The position numbers were made by a program, and so were the translations under genes. A DNA stretch of 9,366 nt from Actinomycetes bacterium. GTDB taxonomy: Bacteria; Actinomycetota; Acidimicrobiia; Acidimicrobiales; Palsa-688. Location: NCBI GenBank assembly GCA_021798075.1, contig JAJZYO010000055.1:1-9366 (forward strand), given 5' to 3'. Position 1 is the stretch's first letter. Each line of letters opens with the position of its first letter. Below, one piece after another: positions 1-6,000 of the stretch. A model generated the notes under the pieces. The model was not told the origin of the DNA. It did not search any database and was given only the letters and a program-made list of their open reading frames with translations.

Positions 1-92
1 AGGAACTGGCCGGCGTCAGCACCCACGTCTTTGCCCGCCGTCATCTCAGCCGCCATCTGGCCCGCCGTCTCGGCCGTCGTCTCAGCCGCCAT
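1..92 (-). CDS. N-terminal fragment of an unidentified protein (runs off left edge)
   Basis: An open frame begins with ATG at 92-90 and stays open to the window edge, giving 30 complete codons. It starts just after the stop of the upstream transporter gene: the junction reads TGA-G-ATG, so only one base separates stop and start. That spacing suggests translational coupling in one operon. A GAGGTG purine stretch inside the transporter's last codons, about 10 bases upstream, could serve as ribosome binding site. The peptide begins MAAETTAETAGQMAAEMTAG and is rich in Ala, Thr, Glu and Met, with the element MAAE occurring twice. Internal ATGs at codons 13 and 17 are alternative starts. No family can be recognised from so short a piece. 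The gene may be functionally linked to the transporter, but that is inference from spacing only. Confidence 0.55.
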   Translation of the reverse strand, partial: MAAETTAETAGQMAAEMTAGKDVGADAGQF

Positions 93-93
93 C

Positions 94-1323
94 TCAGCCG
101 AGCACCTCGACCTTTGGGACGACCACGCTGGGTGCTTGGGGCCGGGAGCCAACCCGACGCCACGCCTCTCCAGTCCTGGCCGCCCATATCGTGCGCCCTG
201 CGACCACCGCCCAAAACACCACGAGCAAAACGAACAGCGCCGCGCCCACGTCGTCAAGCAAGCCCGATCCCCAATTCTCTGCCACAGCCAGGGTTGCCGA
301 GGTGAAGGCGCCGAGAGGGAAGGTGAAACCCCACCAGCCAAGGCCGTAGGGCAATGGCCCCCGGCGCAAGTAGCGGGCGAGGAGTAGCACGGAAGCGCAG
401 AACCACCACGCTCCGAAACCCCATAACGCCGTGCCCGTCAAAAGTGACAACGACTTCACCGCTTCCCCGCCAGTGCCGAGCACCCCGAGGGACGCCGGCA
501 CCATCTTTATCAGGCCTAGCGAGCCAACGCCTATTGGGCCAAGGCCGATCCAAAGGGATGGGGCGAGCGCAGCCGACGGAAGAGGGTGGAGGACGAGGCG
601 CTCGTGGAGCATCGACATTACGAGGACGTAGAGCAGCAGGCCCATGCCCCAAAAGGCATACGAGAGGGCCACGAGGAGCCGCGCCGTGCTGGGTGAACTG
701 CCAGGCACGAGAGGGACAAGCGCCAAGGGGACAACTATGTTCACCACGGGAGGGATAAACCATCCGCCATTTACCACCTCGGGGGCTAGGCCCTTGCCCA
801 CGAAGAGGACGAATGCGAAGGCGACACTGGCCACAAAGGCGAGCGGCACACCTGCCCAGGCGAGGCCGAGCACCAGGTCCTTAGCCGCAGCCGCGCCAAC
901 CAGCGACGGCCCTACTGCCGCGGCTGCGGCGGCCAGCACCAAGATCCCCCCAGGGAGCGTCCCATAAAGTGCGCCCACCACAGGGTCTTTCAGGTCTTCA
1001 AGCGCCGAGCGTGGGTGCACCACGAGGCGCCCGATGTAAGGGACGGCGAGGGCGACAGCTAGAACCGAAGCCAGGACCACCATTACCTGGCCGAAATGGC
1101 GGAGTGCTGGGTCGAGTGCCTTCAGACCTCCTGGGCCCGAAAAAGCGACGATCCCCACTATCGCGGTCCCCATGACCGCCCCGAACCAGCCGGGGTGAAA
1201 GCCCTGAAGGCCGACCAAGGGGGCCTCGCCTTCCTCGGTCAGCACGCTCGGCCCGGCGCCTGCTTCCGCGCGGACAGTTTGGCCCTGACCAGCACTTTCC
1301 AGGCTTAGCGGCCTCAAGCTCAT
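94..1323 (-). CDS. TDT-family (SLAC1/TehA/Mae1/Ssu1) membrane transporter
   Basis: The 409-residue protein is very hydrophobic with about ten membrane segments between residues 43 and 380, the topology of the TDT (tellurite-resistance/dicarboxylate) transporter superfamily. Family-like motifs visible in order are HPGWFGAVMGTAIVG (43-57), GWFIPPVVNIVVP (187-199), WIGLGPIGVGS (258-268) and GWWGFTFPLGAFTSAT (329-344). The last two resemble the Mae1/Ssu1 branch (LGPIGQG and WW..xFPxG), whose known members export sulfite or carry malate; TehA and SLAC1 are anion channels of the same fold. The start ATG is preceded by a perfect AGGAGG at 1328-1333 with 4-base spacing. The first 40 residues are hydrophilic and the last 25 form a cytoplasmic tail. 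Three palindromes upstream (1360-1402) suggest its own regulation, separate from the ars operon upstream. The substrate is not decidable here; a small organic or sulfur anion is the likely class. Confidence 0.88.
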   Translation of the reverse strand: MSLRPLSLESAGQGQTVRAEAGAGPSVLTEEGEAPLVGLQGFHPGWFGAVMGTAIVGIVAFSGPGGLKALDPALRHFGQVMVVLASVLAVALAVPYIGRLVVHPRSALEDLKDPVVGALYGTLPGGILVLAAAAAAVGPSLVGAAAAKDLVLGLAWAGVPLAFVASVAFAFVLFVGKGLAPEVVNGGWFIPPVVNIVVPLALVPLVPGSSPSTARLLVALSYAFWGMGLLLYVLVMSMLHERLVLHPLPSAALAPSLWIGLGPIGVGSLGLIKMVPASLGVLGTGGEAVKSLSLLTGTALWGFGAWWFCASVLLLARYLRRGPLPYGLGWWGFTFPLGAFTSATLAVAENWGSGLLDDVGAALFVLLVVFWAVVAGRTIWAARTGEAWRRVGSRPQAPSVVVPKVEVLG

Positions 1324-1359
1324 CGGTCCTCCTTGCTCCTCGACACTGCTGCGTCAATG

Positions 1360-1402
1360 CATTACAGCAATGGTCGTTACTGCAATGTTTGTTGCAGCAA
1401 TG
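1360..1402 (-). promoter_or_regulatory. Array of three 15-bp-phased palindromic operator-like repeats
   Basis: Read on the minus strand, three near-identical elements CATTGCWGYAA follow each other with cores centred at 1396, 1381 and 1366, exactly 15 bp apart. Each core is a 9-bp palindrome-like TTGCWGYAA: TTGCTGCAA (perfect), TTGCAGTAA and TTGCTGTAA. The copy nearest the gene extends to CATTGCTGTAATG (1360-1372), an imperfect 13-bp palindrome. The array ends about 37 bases before the transporter ATG, where an operator would lie. It is AT-richer than its surroundings. I see no convincing -35/-10 pair, so the promoter may lie within or just upstream of the array. The cognate regulator is not identifiable and is not evident in the window. 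Confidence 0.6.
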
Positions 1403-1526
1403 GCCGTTGAACTATCCCCAGGGTGGGCCCCGAGAAGGAGCGATCGGTAGGGCCCAAAGACCCTTCTAGAGACGATAAGGGCGAGGCCAGCTCTTGTCCG
1501 TCAACTCCGGGCTATTGCCCTGCCGC

Positions 1527-2924
1527 TCAAAGCGCCTGGTGCTCATGCACCCAAGCCTGGGCAGCCGTCTGGACCGCGTCCCAGGGCGAGCCGAGGGGTG
1601 GTGAGTAGGAAAGGTCGAGCTCGCTCATCCCATCGACCGTCATAGCGTGGTGGATGGCAGTGGCAAAAGTGTCAACGCGTTTGGCGACCTCGGTGCCGCG
1701 CCGCCCGACGAGCTGGGCCCCGAGCAATCGCCCCGTCGCGGTGTCCCCCGTGATCCGGATCGCGATCGGGTAAGCCGTCGGGTAGTAGGCCTTGTGGTCA
1801 TCGGGCTCTGCCTGGGTAGTCGCTGGGCTGAAGCCGGCGGTGAGCGCTTCGCCTTCACGGAGGCCCGTTCGAGCGGCGACCAGGTCGAAAACCTTCACCA
1901 CCTGGGTCCCGAGGCTCCCGGCATAGCGCGCCTGGCCTCCCACCGCATTTTCCCCCGCTACTCGCCCCTGTTTGTGAGCGGTCGTCCCGAGCGGCAGGTA
2001 GGTGAGCCCAAGCAGGCGGTGGTGGGTGGCCACGCAGTCACCGGCGGCGTAAACGTCGGGCAGGCCAGTGTGCATCCCTTCGTCGGCCAGGACCGCCCCC
2101 CGAGGCCCGGTCCTCGCCCCCGCCCCTACGAGTAGTTCGGCGTCGGGCCTGACCCCGACAGAAACCAGCACCAGGTCCACATCGAGGACGTAGGGGTGGC
2201 CGTCACTTCGCGCCGCTTCGACGCGCAGCCGCCCGGCTGCCCCCACAGGTGCTCGGCTCAAGCGCTTGACGGTGGTGAGCGTGGCAACGTCAAGGCCATT
2301 GGCTACAAGCTCCGCGTGTACCAAGGCACCTAGCACCGGGTCCACCGTGGGCAGCACCTCGGGCAGCATTTCCACCTGAGCAACCTCCAAGCCCCGTATG
2401 GTCAAGCCCTCGGCCATTTCCAGCCCGACATAGCCGGCACCAACGACGAGGGCAGTGGCCGGTGCCCGTTCCTCGAGCGTGCGAGAAAGGGCGAAGGTGT
2501 CCCCCATGGTGTGCAGCAAGTGGACGCCGTCGGCCTCATCGAGACCCCCCGGCCCGCCGAGGCCTTCGATCGGAGGCTGAACGGGCGCGGCGCCGGTGCC
2601 GACGACAAGGCGGTCATATGCGAGCACTTCTTCGGTTCCCTGTCGCCCTCGGAGGTGGACGACGTGGCGGGCTACGTCTATGCGGGTAGCCCTGGTCCCG
2701 AGCCGAAGAGCCATGCCGGCGGCCTCCAAGTCGGCGCGCGTTCGGTGGGCCAGGTCGGACCAGTGGGCTACTTCGCCCGAGATGTAGTACGGGATGCCAC
2801 AGATGGAGAAATTCGGGTACTCGTCGGCGACTACGACGGTGACTTCGGCCGAGGGGTCGAGTTCGCGCGCACGCAGGGCCGCAGAGATGCCGGCGTCGCT
2901 CCCGCCGATCACCACCAGGTGCAT
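1527..2924 (-). CDS. CoA-disulfide reductase/NADH oxidase-like FAD-dependent disulfide oxidoreductase
   Basis: This 465-residue flavoprotein belongs to the pyridine-nucleotide disulfide oxidoreductase family. It has an N-terminal FAD-binding motif GGSDAGISAALRARE (7-21), the single redox cysteine C42 in NFSICGIPYYISGEV (38-52), an NAD(P)H-binding motif VVGAGYVGLEMAEG (160-173), and the second FAD motif VYAAGDC (291-297). Its C-terminal dimerisation domain ends with DLSYSPPLGSPWD (437-449). One Cys in an xCGxPYY context, rather than a CxxC pair, marks the CoA-disulfide reductase/NADH oxidase/persulfide reductase branch. Length fits that branch. It is 15 bases behind acr3, with a GGGAGG ribosome binding site (2931-2936) in the gap, so it is almost certainly co-transcribed with the arsenite pump. 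A role in supplying reduced thiols or persulfide chemistry during arsenic stress is inferred from context. The true substrate cannot be told from sequence. Confidence 0.9.
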   Translation of the reverse strand: MHLVVIGGSDAGISAALRARELDPSAEVTVVVADEYPNFSICGIPYYISGEVAHWSDLAHRTRADLEAAGMALRLGTRATRIDVARHVVHLRGRQGTEEVLAYDRLVVGTGAAPVQPPIEGLGGPGGLDEADGVHLLHTMGDTFALSRTLEERAPATALVVGAGYVGLEMAEGLTIRGLEVAQVEMLPEVLPTVDPVLGALVHAELVANGLDVATLTTVKRLSRAPVGAAGRLRVEAARSDGHPYVLDVDLVLVSVGVRPDAELLVGAGARTGPRGAVLADEGMHTGLPDVYAAGDCVATHHRLLGLTYLPLGTTAHKQGRVAGENAVGGQARYAGSLGTQVVKVFDLVAARTGLREGEALTAGFSPATTQAEPDDHKAYYPTAYPIAIRITGDTATGRLLGAQLVGRRGTEVAKRVDTFATAIHHAMTVDGMSELDLSYSPPLGSPWDAVQTAAQAWVHEHQAL

Positions 2925-2939
2925 GAAAAGCCTCCCTTG

Positions 2940-4199
2940 TCAGTGCTGGCCGGCTCGCAACGACGTGCTCTTCTTGGAACCACCGGCGCGAGCCTTGTAA
3001 CCCCCGTCTATCAGCGCACCGGGGCGCCCGGCGCCCGGCCGATAAAAGCGCCCGCGCGCCCACAGGGCCACGTAGACGAGGCTCACCAGTACGGGCACTT
3101 CGATGAGCGGGCCAACGACGCCGGCGAGGGCCTCCCCGCTCGTAACGCCAAATACCCCGATGCAGACAGCGATAGCCAGTTCGAAGTTGTTGCCGGCGGC
3201 GGTGAAAGCCAGGGTGGCCGTGCGCTCGTAGGGTAAACCGATGGCCCGCCCTAGGAGGAACGACCCCACCCACATGACGGCGAAATAACCCAATAGTGGT
3301 AATGCGATCCGGGCCACGTTCCCTGGCTCTTTGGTGATGGTTTGGCCTTGGAGCGCGAACAATATGACGATGGTGTAGAGCAACCCGTAAAGCGCGAACG
3401 GCCCGAGGCGGGGAAGCAGCCGGGTTTCGTACCACTGCCGGCCCCGTGCCTTTTCTCCAAATGTGCGCGTCAGGAATCCCGCTATGAGCGGGGCGCCCAA
3501 GAAGATCCCCACGGTCTCGGCGATCTTGGCGACCGAGAGGTGCAAATCGACGGTGGAGAGCCCAAGCCAGCCGGGGAGGACCTTCAGGTAGAAGTAGCCG
3601 AGGAGGGCAAAGGCGGCGACCTGGAACAGCGAGTTGAGCGCAACAAGCACCGCTGCGGCCTCGCGGTCACCGCAAGCCAGGTCGTTCCAGATGAGGACCA
3701 TGGCGATGCAGCGGGCCAGTCCGACGATGATGAGACCGTTCCGGTAAGTCGGTAAGCCGGGGAGCAGGAGCCAGGCGAGTGTGAACATAACCGCCGGGCC
3801 GACCACCCAGTTGAGCACCAACGAGGAGACCAGCATGCGCCGGTCGCGCGTGACCGAGCCGAGCTGGCCGTAGCGGACCTTGGCCAAGACTGGGTACATC
3901 ATTACGAGCAGGCCGATGAAGATGGGTAACGACGTCCCCGAGGTGACCTGGATCGCGCTCAGGTGCCGGTTGAGGCTCGGGACGGCTCTCCCGAGCCCGA
4001 TGCCGACGGCCATGGCCAGGAGGATCCAGGCAGGGAGGAACCGGTCGACAAAAGACAGGCTGGCGATGACCGGGGCCCCTGGGAGGGCTTCGGGCACCTC
4101 GGGCGCCTCGCCTTCTGCCACCTTGTCGCTCACCTCTCGCCCCGTCCGGCCCCGTGGTCGGTGCCGGCGCGATCCCGAGCCAGCCGCAATGTGACGCAT
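2940..4199 (-). CDS. acr3: ACR3-family arsenite efflux permease
   Basis: The product is an integral membrane As(III) exporter of the ACR3 (bile-acid/arsenite permease) family with about ten membrane segments between residues 51 and 382. Diagnostic stretches are VDRFLPAWILLAMAVGIGLG (51-70), GLARCIAMVLIWNDLACGD (160-178) and AAGNNFELAIAVCIGVFG (334-351). C164 corresponds by motif to the essential ACR3 cysteine (Cys129 in Alkaliphilus ACR3) and E340 to its essential glutamate. At 419 residues it is longer than usual (about 350-370) because of a hydrophilic Arg-rich N-terminus of about 50 residues and a 30-residue basic tail. The chosen ATG has AAGAGG four bases upstream. A GTG at codon 23 (4133-4131), just after GAGAG, is a possible alternative that removes the Arg-rich part. 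It is the first gene of the left-going ars operon and diverges from arsR, so ArsR repression is expected. Confidence 0.94.
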   Translation of the reverse strand: MRHIAAGSGSRRHRPRGRTGREVSDKVAEGEAPEVPEALPGAPVIASLSFVDRFLPAWILLAMAVGIGLGRAVPSLNRHLSAIQVTSGTSLPIFIGLLVMMYPVLAKVRYGQLGSVTRDRRMLVSSLVLNWVVGPAVMFTLAWLLLPGLPTYRNGLIIVGLARCIAMVLIWNDLACGDREAAAVLVALNSLFQVAAFALLGYFYLKVLPGWLGLSTVDLHLSVAKIAETVGIFLGAPLIAGFLTRTFGEKARGRQWYETRLLPRLGPFALYGLLYTIVILFALQGQTITKEPGNVARIALPLLGYFAVMWVGSFLLGRAIGLPYERTATLAFTAAGNNFELAIAVCIGVFGVTSGEALAGVVGPLIEVPVLVSLVYVALWARGRFYRPGAGRPGALIDGGYKARAGGSKKSTSLRAGQH

Positions 4200-4216
4200 G
4201 GGGCCTCTTCGAACTA

Positions 4217-4245
4217 TTTACACTGGTCGATACCTAAGCTACCTT
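4217..4245 (+). promoter_or_regulatory. Promoter of arsR, face-to-face with the acr3 promoter
   Basis: On the plus strand TTTACA (4217-4222) is followed by a 17-base spacer and TACCTT (4240-4245), again TAnnnT. The start of transcription would be near 4252, giving a leader of about 55 bases to the ATG at 4307 or about 28 to the GTG at 4280. Its -10 box overlaps the -10 box of the opposing acr3 promoter by two bases (4240-4241), so the two promoters probably exclude one another. Confidence 0.55.
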
Positions 4246-4254
4246 ACGTATCGA
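4227..4254. promoter_or_regulatory. Probable ArsR operator: 28-bp inverted repeat
   Basis: TCGATACCTAAG (4227-4238) and CTTACGTATCGA (4243-4254) are reverse complements except for one position, separated by the 4-base spacer CTAC. The dyad covers the -10 boxes of both ars promoters. A second, perfect 10-bp palindrome GACATATGTC (4253-4262) abuts it and overlaps the acr3 -35 box, so it may be a second ArsR site. ArsR-family repressors bind such AT-containing dyads as dimers and release them on As(III) binding. Assigning this dyad to ArsR is inference from position and symmetry. Confidence 0.65.
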
Positions 4255-4264
4255 CATATGTCAA
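4236..4264 (-). promoter_or_regulatory. Promoter of the acr3-oxidoreductase operon
   Basis: On the minus strand there is a consensus -35 box TTGACA (4264-4259), a 17-base spacer, and TAGCTT (4241-4236), which fits the actinobacterial TAnnnT -10 pattern. Transcription would start near 4229, leaving a leader of about 30 bases before the acr3 ATG. The -10 box and most of the spacer lie inside the 28-bp inverted repeat described separately, so repressor binding there would block RNA polymerase. Confidence 0.65.
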
Positions 4265-4306
4265 TGCGATGGTCGCGACGTGGAGGCCACCACGGCTAGG
4301 AGCAGG

Positions 4307-4636
4307 ATGATCGAGGTGGGAGACGAGGCGGCTCTGTGCTGCCCTTCGCTAACCAGTGCCCCGCTCGACGAAGGAGCCGCGACCAGCCTTTCAGGTGTCC
4401 TCGGCGCGCTGGCTGACCCCGTACGCCTTCGCCTGCTCTCGATCGTTGCATCCCACCAGGAAGTGTGCTCGTGCGACCTGGAAGCCCCGCTCGGCAAGAG
4501 CCAACCCACCATCTCGCACCACACGAAGGTCCTGGCCGAAGCCGGTTTGCTGGTGAGCGAGAAACGCGGGCGCTGGGTGTGGTGGCGGGTTGATGAGTCC
4601 CGCCTCGCCGAGGTGCGCCGGGCCCTGGGCGGCTGA
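4307..4636 (+). CDS. arsR: ArsR-family As(III)-responsive transcriptional repressor
   Basis: This is a small winged-helix protein of 109 residues from the ATG at 4307. The ArsR hallmark is present: ALADPVRLRLLSIV (34-47), the recognition helix region GKSQPTISHHTKVLAEAGL, and a wing with EKRGRWVWWRV. Candidate metal thiolates are the adjacent pair C11-C12 near the N-terminus and C54/C56 in EVCSCDL. A Cys-Cys pair plus one Cys near residue 55 is the As(III) site reported for Corynebacterium glutamicum ArsR (Cys15, Cys16, Cys55), and this protein matches that layout. I chose ATG 4307 because AGGAG (4298-4302) lies 4 bases before it. An in-frame GTG at 4280 would add nine residues but has no ribosome binding site. 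It diverges from acr3 and probably represses both itself and the acr3 operon. Confidence 0.92.
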   Translation: MIEVGDEAALCCPSLTSAPLDEGAATSLSGVLGALADPVRLRLLSIVASHQEVCSCDLEAPLGKSQPTISHHTKVLAEAGLLVSEKRGRWVWWRVDESRLAEVRRALGG

Positions 4637-4714
4637 GACCGGGAGGGTTGGGAAGCCCCAGTCACGGACCAGCCCGGCGGCGAAGTCCTCCGCTGCGCAC
4701 TCGCCCGTCTCAAA

Positions 4715-4747
4715 GCTCCTCATCAGGATGAAAGGAGCCAACGCTCC
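4715..4747. other. Two mutually exclusive hairpins in the arsR/hisG convergent gap
   Basis: GCTCC (4715-4719), GGAGC (4734-4738) and GCTCC (4743-4747) form a triplet in which the middle segment can pair with either neighbour. The first pairing is strengthened by an inner CATC/GATG stem (4721-4724 with 4727-4730); the second has a 4-base CAAC loop. They lie about 80 bases after arsR, where a terminator would be expected, but no T tract follows on either strand. A terminator role is possible but weakly supported. The rest of 4637-4849 also holds a GAGCTC/GAGCTC repeat pair (4777-4782, 4795-4800). Confidence 0.3.
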
Positions 4748-4836
4748 ATGGTCACGTCATCGTCCTTGGCCCGAGCGAGCTCTTCGCAGCCAGGGAGCTC
4801 CACCGAGGTAGACGAGCACGCCTCCCAGGTCACCGG

Positions 4837-4849
4837 GCGCCGGCGGCGC
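4837..4849 (-). terminator. GC hairpin directly after hisG, possible terminator
   Basis: GCGCC (4837-4841) and GGCGC (4845-4849) form a perfect 5-bp stem with a 3-base loop directly after the hisG stop codon on the minus strand. There is no following U tract, so this would be at best an actinobacterial-type terminator without U tail, or a 3'-end stabilising hairpin. Confidence 0.3.
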
Positions 4850-5686
4850 TCAGCGCAAGAGAGCGTCAGGCGAGAGCGAGACGATGCCCGTGGCACCGGC
4901 GGCACGGATCTCCCCCAGGTGGGCCCAGAAAAACGACGCCTCGACTACCAAGTGCACGGCAACCAGGTCATCTCGGCCCGCCAGGGGTAGGACCGTCGGC
5001 GAGGCGAGGCCGGGGAACACCGAGACGAGCTCGTCCAGCTTCGTCCGGGGAATGTGCAACATGACGTAGCGCTGCTGGCGCGCGTCAAGGGTGGCCTCCA
5101 CCCGAAGGGCCAGGTCAACCAGGCCGGGGTCGGCGCTGTGAACGAAAAGGGCTTCGCAGTGGGCCATCGTGGCGAGAACGCGCAAACGGTTCTGACTGAG
5201 GCTGGTGCCCGTCTCACGAAGGTCGACGATGGCATCGGCAAGCCCCGCAGCGCACACGCCCTCGAGCGCGCCGCCCATGGCGACGATCTTGATCGCGATG
5301 CCGCGTTCGGCGAACCACGCGGCGGTCACGTTCGGCATGTGCGTGGCGACCACCGCCCCTTCCAGGTCAGCCGCTGTGAGCCGGCCGTCGTCGTCACGAC
5401 TAGCGACGACGAGGTCCGAACGCGTCGTGCCGAGAGGGATGGCCTGCATGTGGTCAAGGCCTTCCTCGAGCGCGATGTCTGTGGAAATGAACGCTCCCTC
5501 GACCCGGCCCGCAGCTAGCCACGCCGCCGCGTCACGGGGGCGCATCTCGATGAACTCGACCCCGTCGAAGGGCACACGGGCCCCGGTCCCTCGGAACGCA
5601 GACGTGCCGTAGCCGGCCCCATGTAACAGCGCAACCACGTCGTCTCGCAGGCGGCCCCGCGAGGGCACGGCCACACGCGCCGTCAC
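4850..5686 (-). CDS. hisG: ATP phosphoribosyltransferase, long form (HisG)
   Basis: HisG joins ATP and PRPP in the first, feedback-inhibited step of histidine synthesis. The 278-residue protein has the N-terminal RVAVPSRGRL (4-13), FIEMRPRDAAAWLAAG (45-60), the PRPP-binding region GLADAIVDLRETGTSL (148-163), and a C-terminal domain with SPTVLPLAGRDDLVAVHLVV (229-248) and GEIRAAGATGIVSL (258-271). That last domain is the histidine-binding regulatory domain of long-form HisG, so no HisZ partner is needed. The GTG start overlaps the hisE stop in GTGA, which implies coupled translation; a longer frame upstream only overlaps hisE. It departs from typical HisG in two places: the usual GITGxD stretch reads GAFISTD (64-70), and the usual N-terminal PKGRL reads PSRGRL. 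Assignment as HisG is firm at family level; catalytic equivalence is likely but not certain. Confidence 0.9.
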   Translation of the reverse strand: MTARVAVPSRGRLRDDVVALLHGAGYGTSAFRGTGARVPFDGVEFIEMRPRDAAAWLAAGRVEGAFISTDIALEEGLDHMQAIPLGTTRSDLVVASRDDDGRLTAADLEGAVVATHMPNVTAAWFAERGIAIKIVAMGGALEGVCAAGLADAIVDLRETGTSLSQNRLRVLATMAHCEALFVHSADPGLVDLALRVEATLDARQQRYVMLHIPRTKLDELVSVFPGLASPTVLPLAGRDDLVAVHLVVEASFFWAHLGEIRAAGATGIVSLSPDALLR

Positions 5687-5967
5687 CGCCGGCGCCTCGC
5701 GAGCTCTGAGACGACGGCATCGAAGCTCACGCCGGCGTCGACTAACCCCACGAGCAGGTGGAAGACCAGATCTGCCGCCTCTGCCACTATGCGCTCTTCG
5801 TCGCGTTCCGGCCGCCCCAGTTCGAGGCACACCTCGAAGGCTTCCTCCATGATCTTTCGCTCGATGCGCTCCGCGTCGTTGAACAGCTCGGCGGTGTACG
5901 AACCCGCCGGGCGCTGCTCACGGCGCTCGCGCAGTAGGTCCTCCAGTTCCATCATCGTCGCCTGCAT
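5683..5967 (-). CDS. hisE: Phosphoribosyl-ATP pyrophosphatase (HisE)
   Basis: HisE removes pyrophosphate from phosphoribosyl-ATP, the second step of histidine synthesis. The 94-residue protein is a stand-alone HisE of the all-alpha MazG-like fold. The metal-binding signature is seen as KIMEEAFEV (38-46) and VAEAADLVFHLLVGL (57-71), with the acidic pairs E41/E42, E45, E59 and D62 in the expected pattern. It ends in a run of four arginines. The ATG at 5967 has only a weak GGTGA upstream; in-frame ATGs at 5955 and 5952 are plausible and would remove four or five residues. It follows hisD-like after 71 bases and overlaps hisG by four bases, so HisE and HisG are made together and act in consecutive steps. 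No HisI domain is fused to it. Confidence 0.92.
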   Translation of the reverse strand: MQATMMELEDLLRERREQRPAGSYTAELFNDAERIERKIMEEAFEVCLELGRPERDEERIVAEAADLVFHLLVGLVDAGVSFDAVVSELARRRR

Positions 5968-6000
5968 ACGACCATTTTCACCGACGCGCCTGAGTGGCCG

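Noticed and set aside
38..110. Possible CRISPR or other spaced repeat array
   Set aside because: The units are short and irregular and have no spacers. They read as an Ala/Glu/Thr low-complexity coding segment.
1423..1526. Possible promoter TTGACG or small gene between the oxidoreductase and the operator array
   Set aside because: TTGACG on the minus strand has no -10 box at proper spacing, and no frame with a start and ribosome binding site is seen. Only a small GGGC/GCCC hairpin (1509-1520) follows the oxidoreductase stop.
2511..3236. A 241-codon plus-strand frame opposite the oxidoreductase and acr3
   Set aside because: It is the antisense shadow of two strongly supported genes, lacks a recognisable domain, and such long spurious frames are common in GC-rich DNA.
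2614..3435. A 273-codon minus-strand frame overlapping acr3 and the oxidoreductase
   Set aside because: It runs in another frame of the same strand as the real genes, is Arg/Pro-rich, and resembles an out-of-frame translation.
4280..4306. GTG at 4280 as arsR start
   Set aside because: There is no ribosome binding site before it, whereas AGGAG sits 4 bases before ATG 4307. It remains possible but less likely.
4391..4741. A 116-codon minus-strand frame opposite arsR
   Set aside because: Most of it is antisense to arsR, it starts with TTG and shows no domain.
5687..5830. Extended start for hisG, 48 codons upstream
   Set aside because: It would lie fully within hisE, is Arg-rich and does not resemble any HisG N-terminus. 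The GTG at 5686 overlapping the hisE stop fits the family start.
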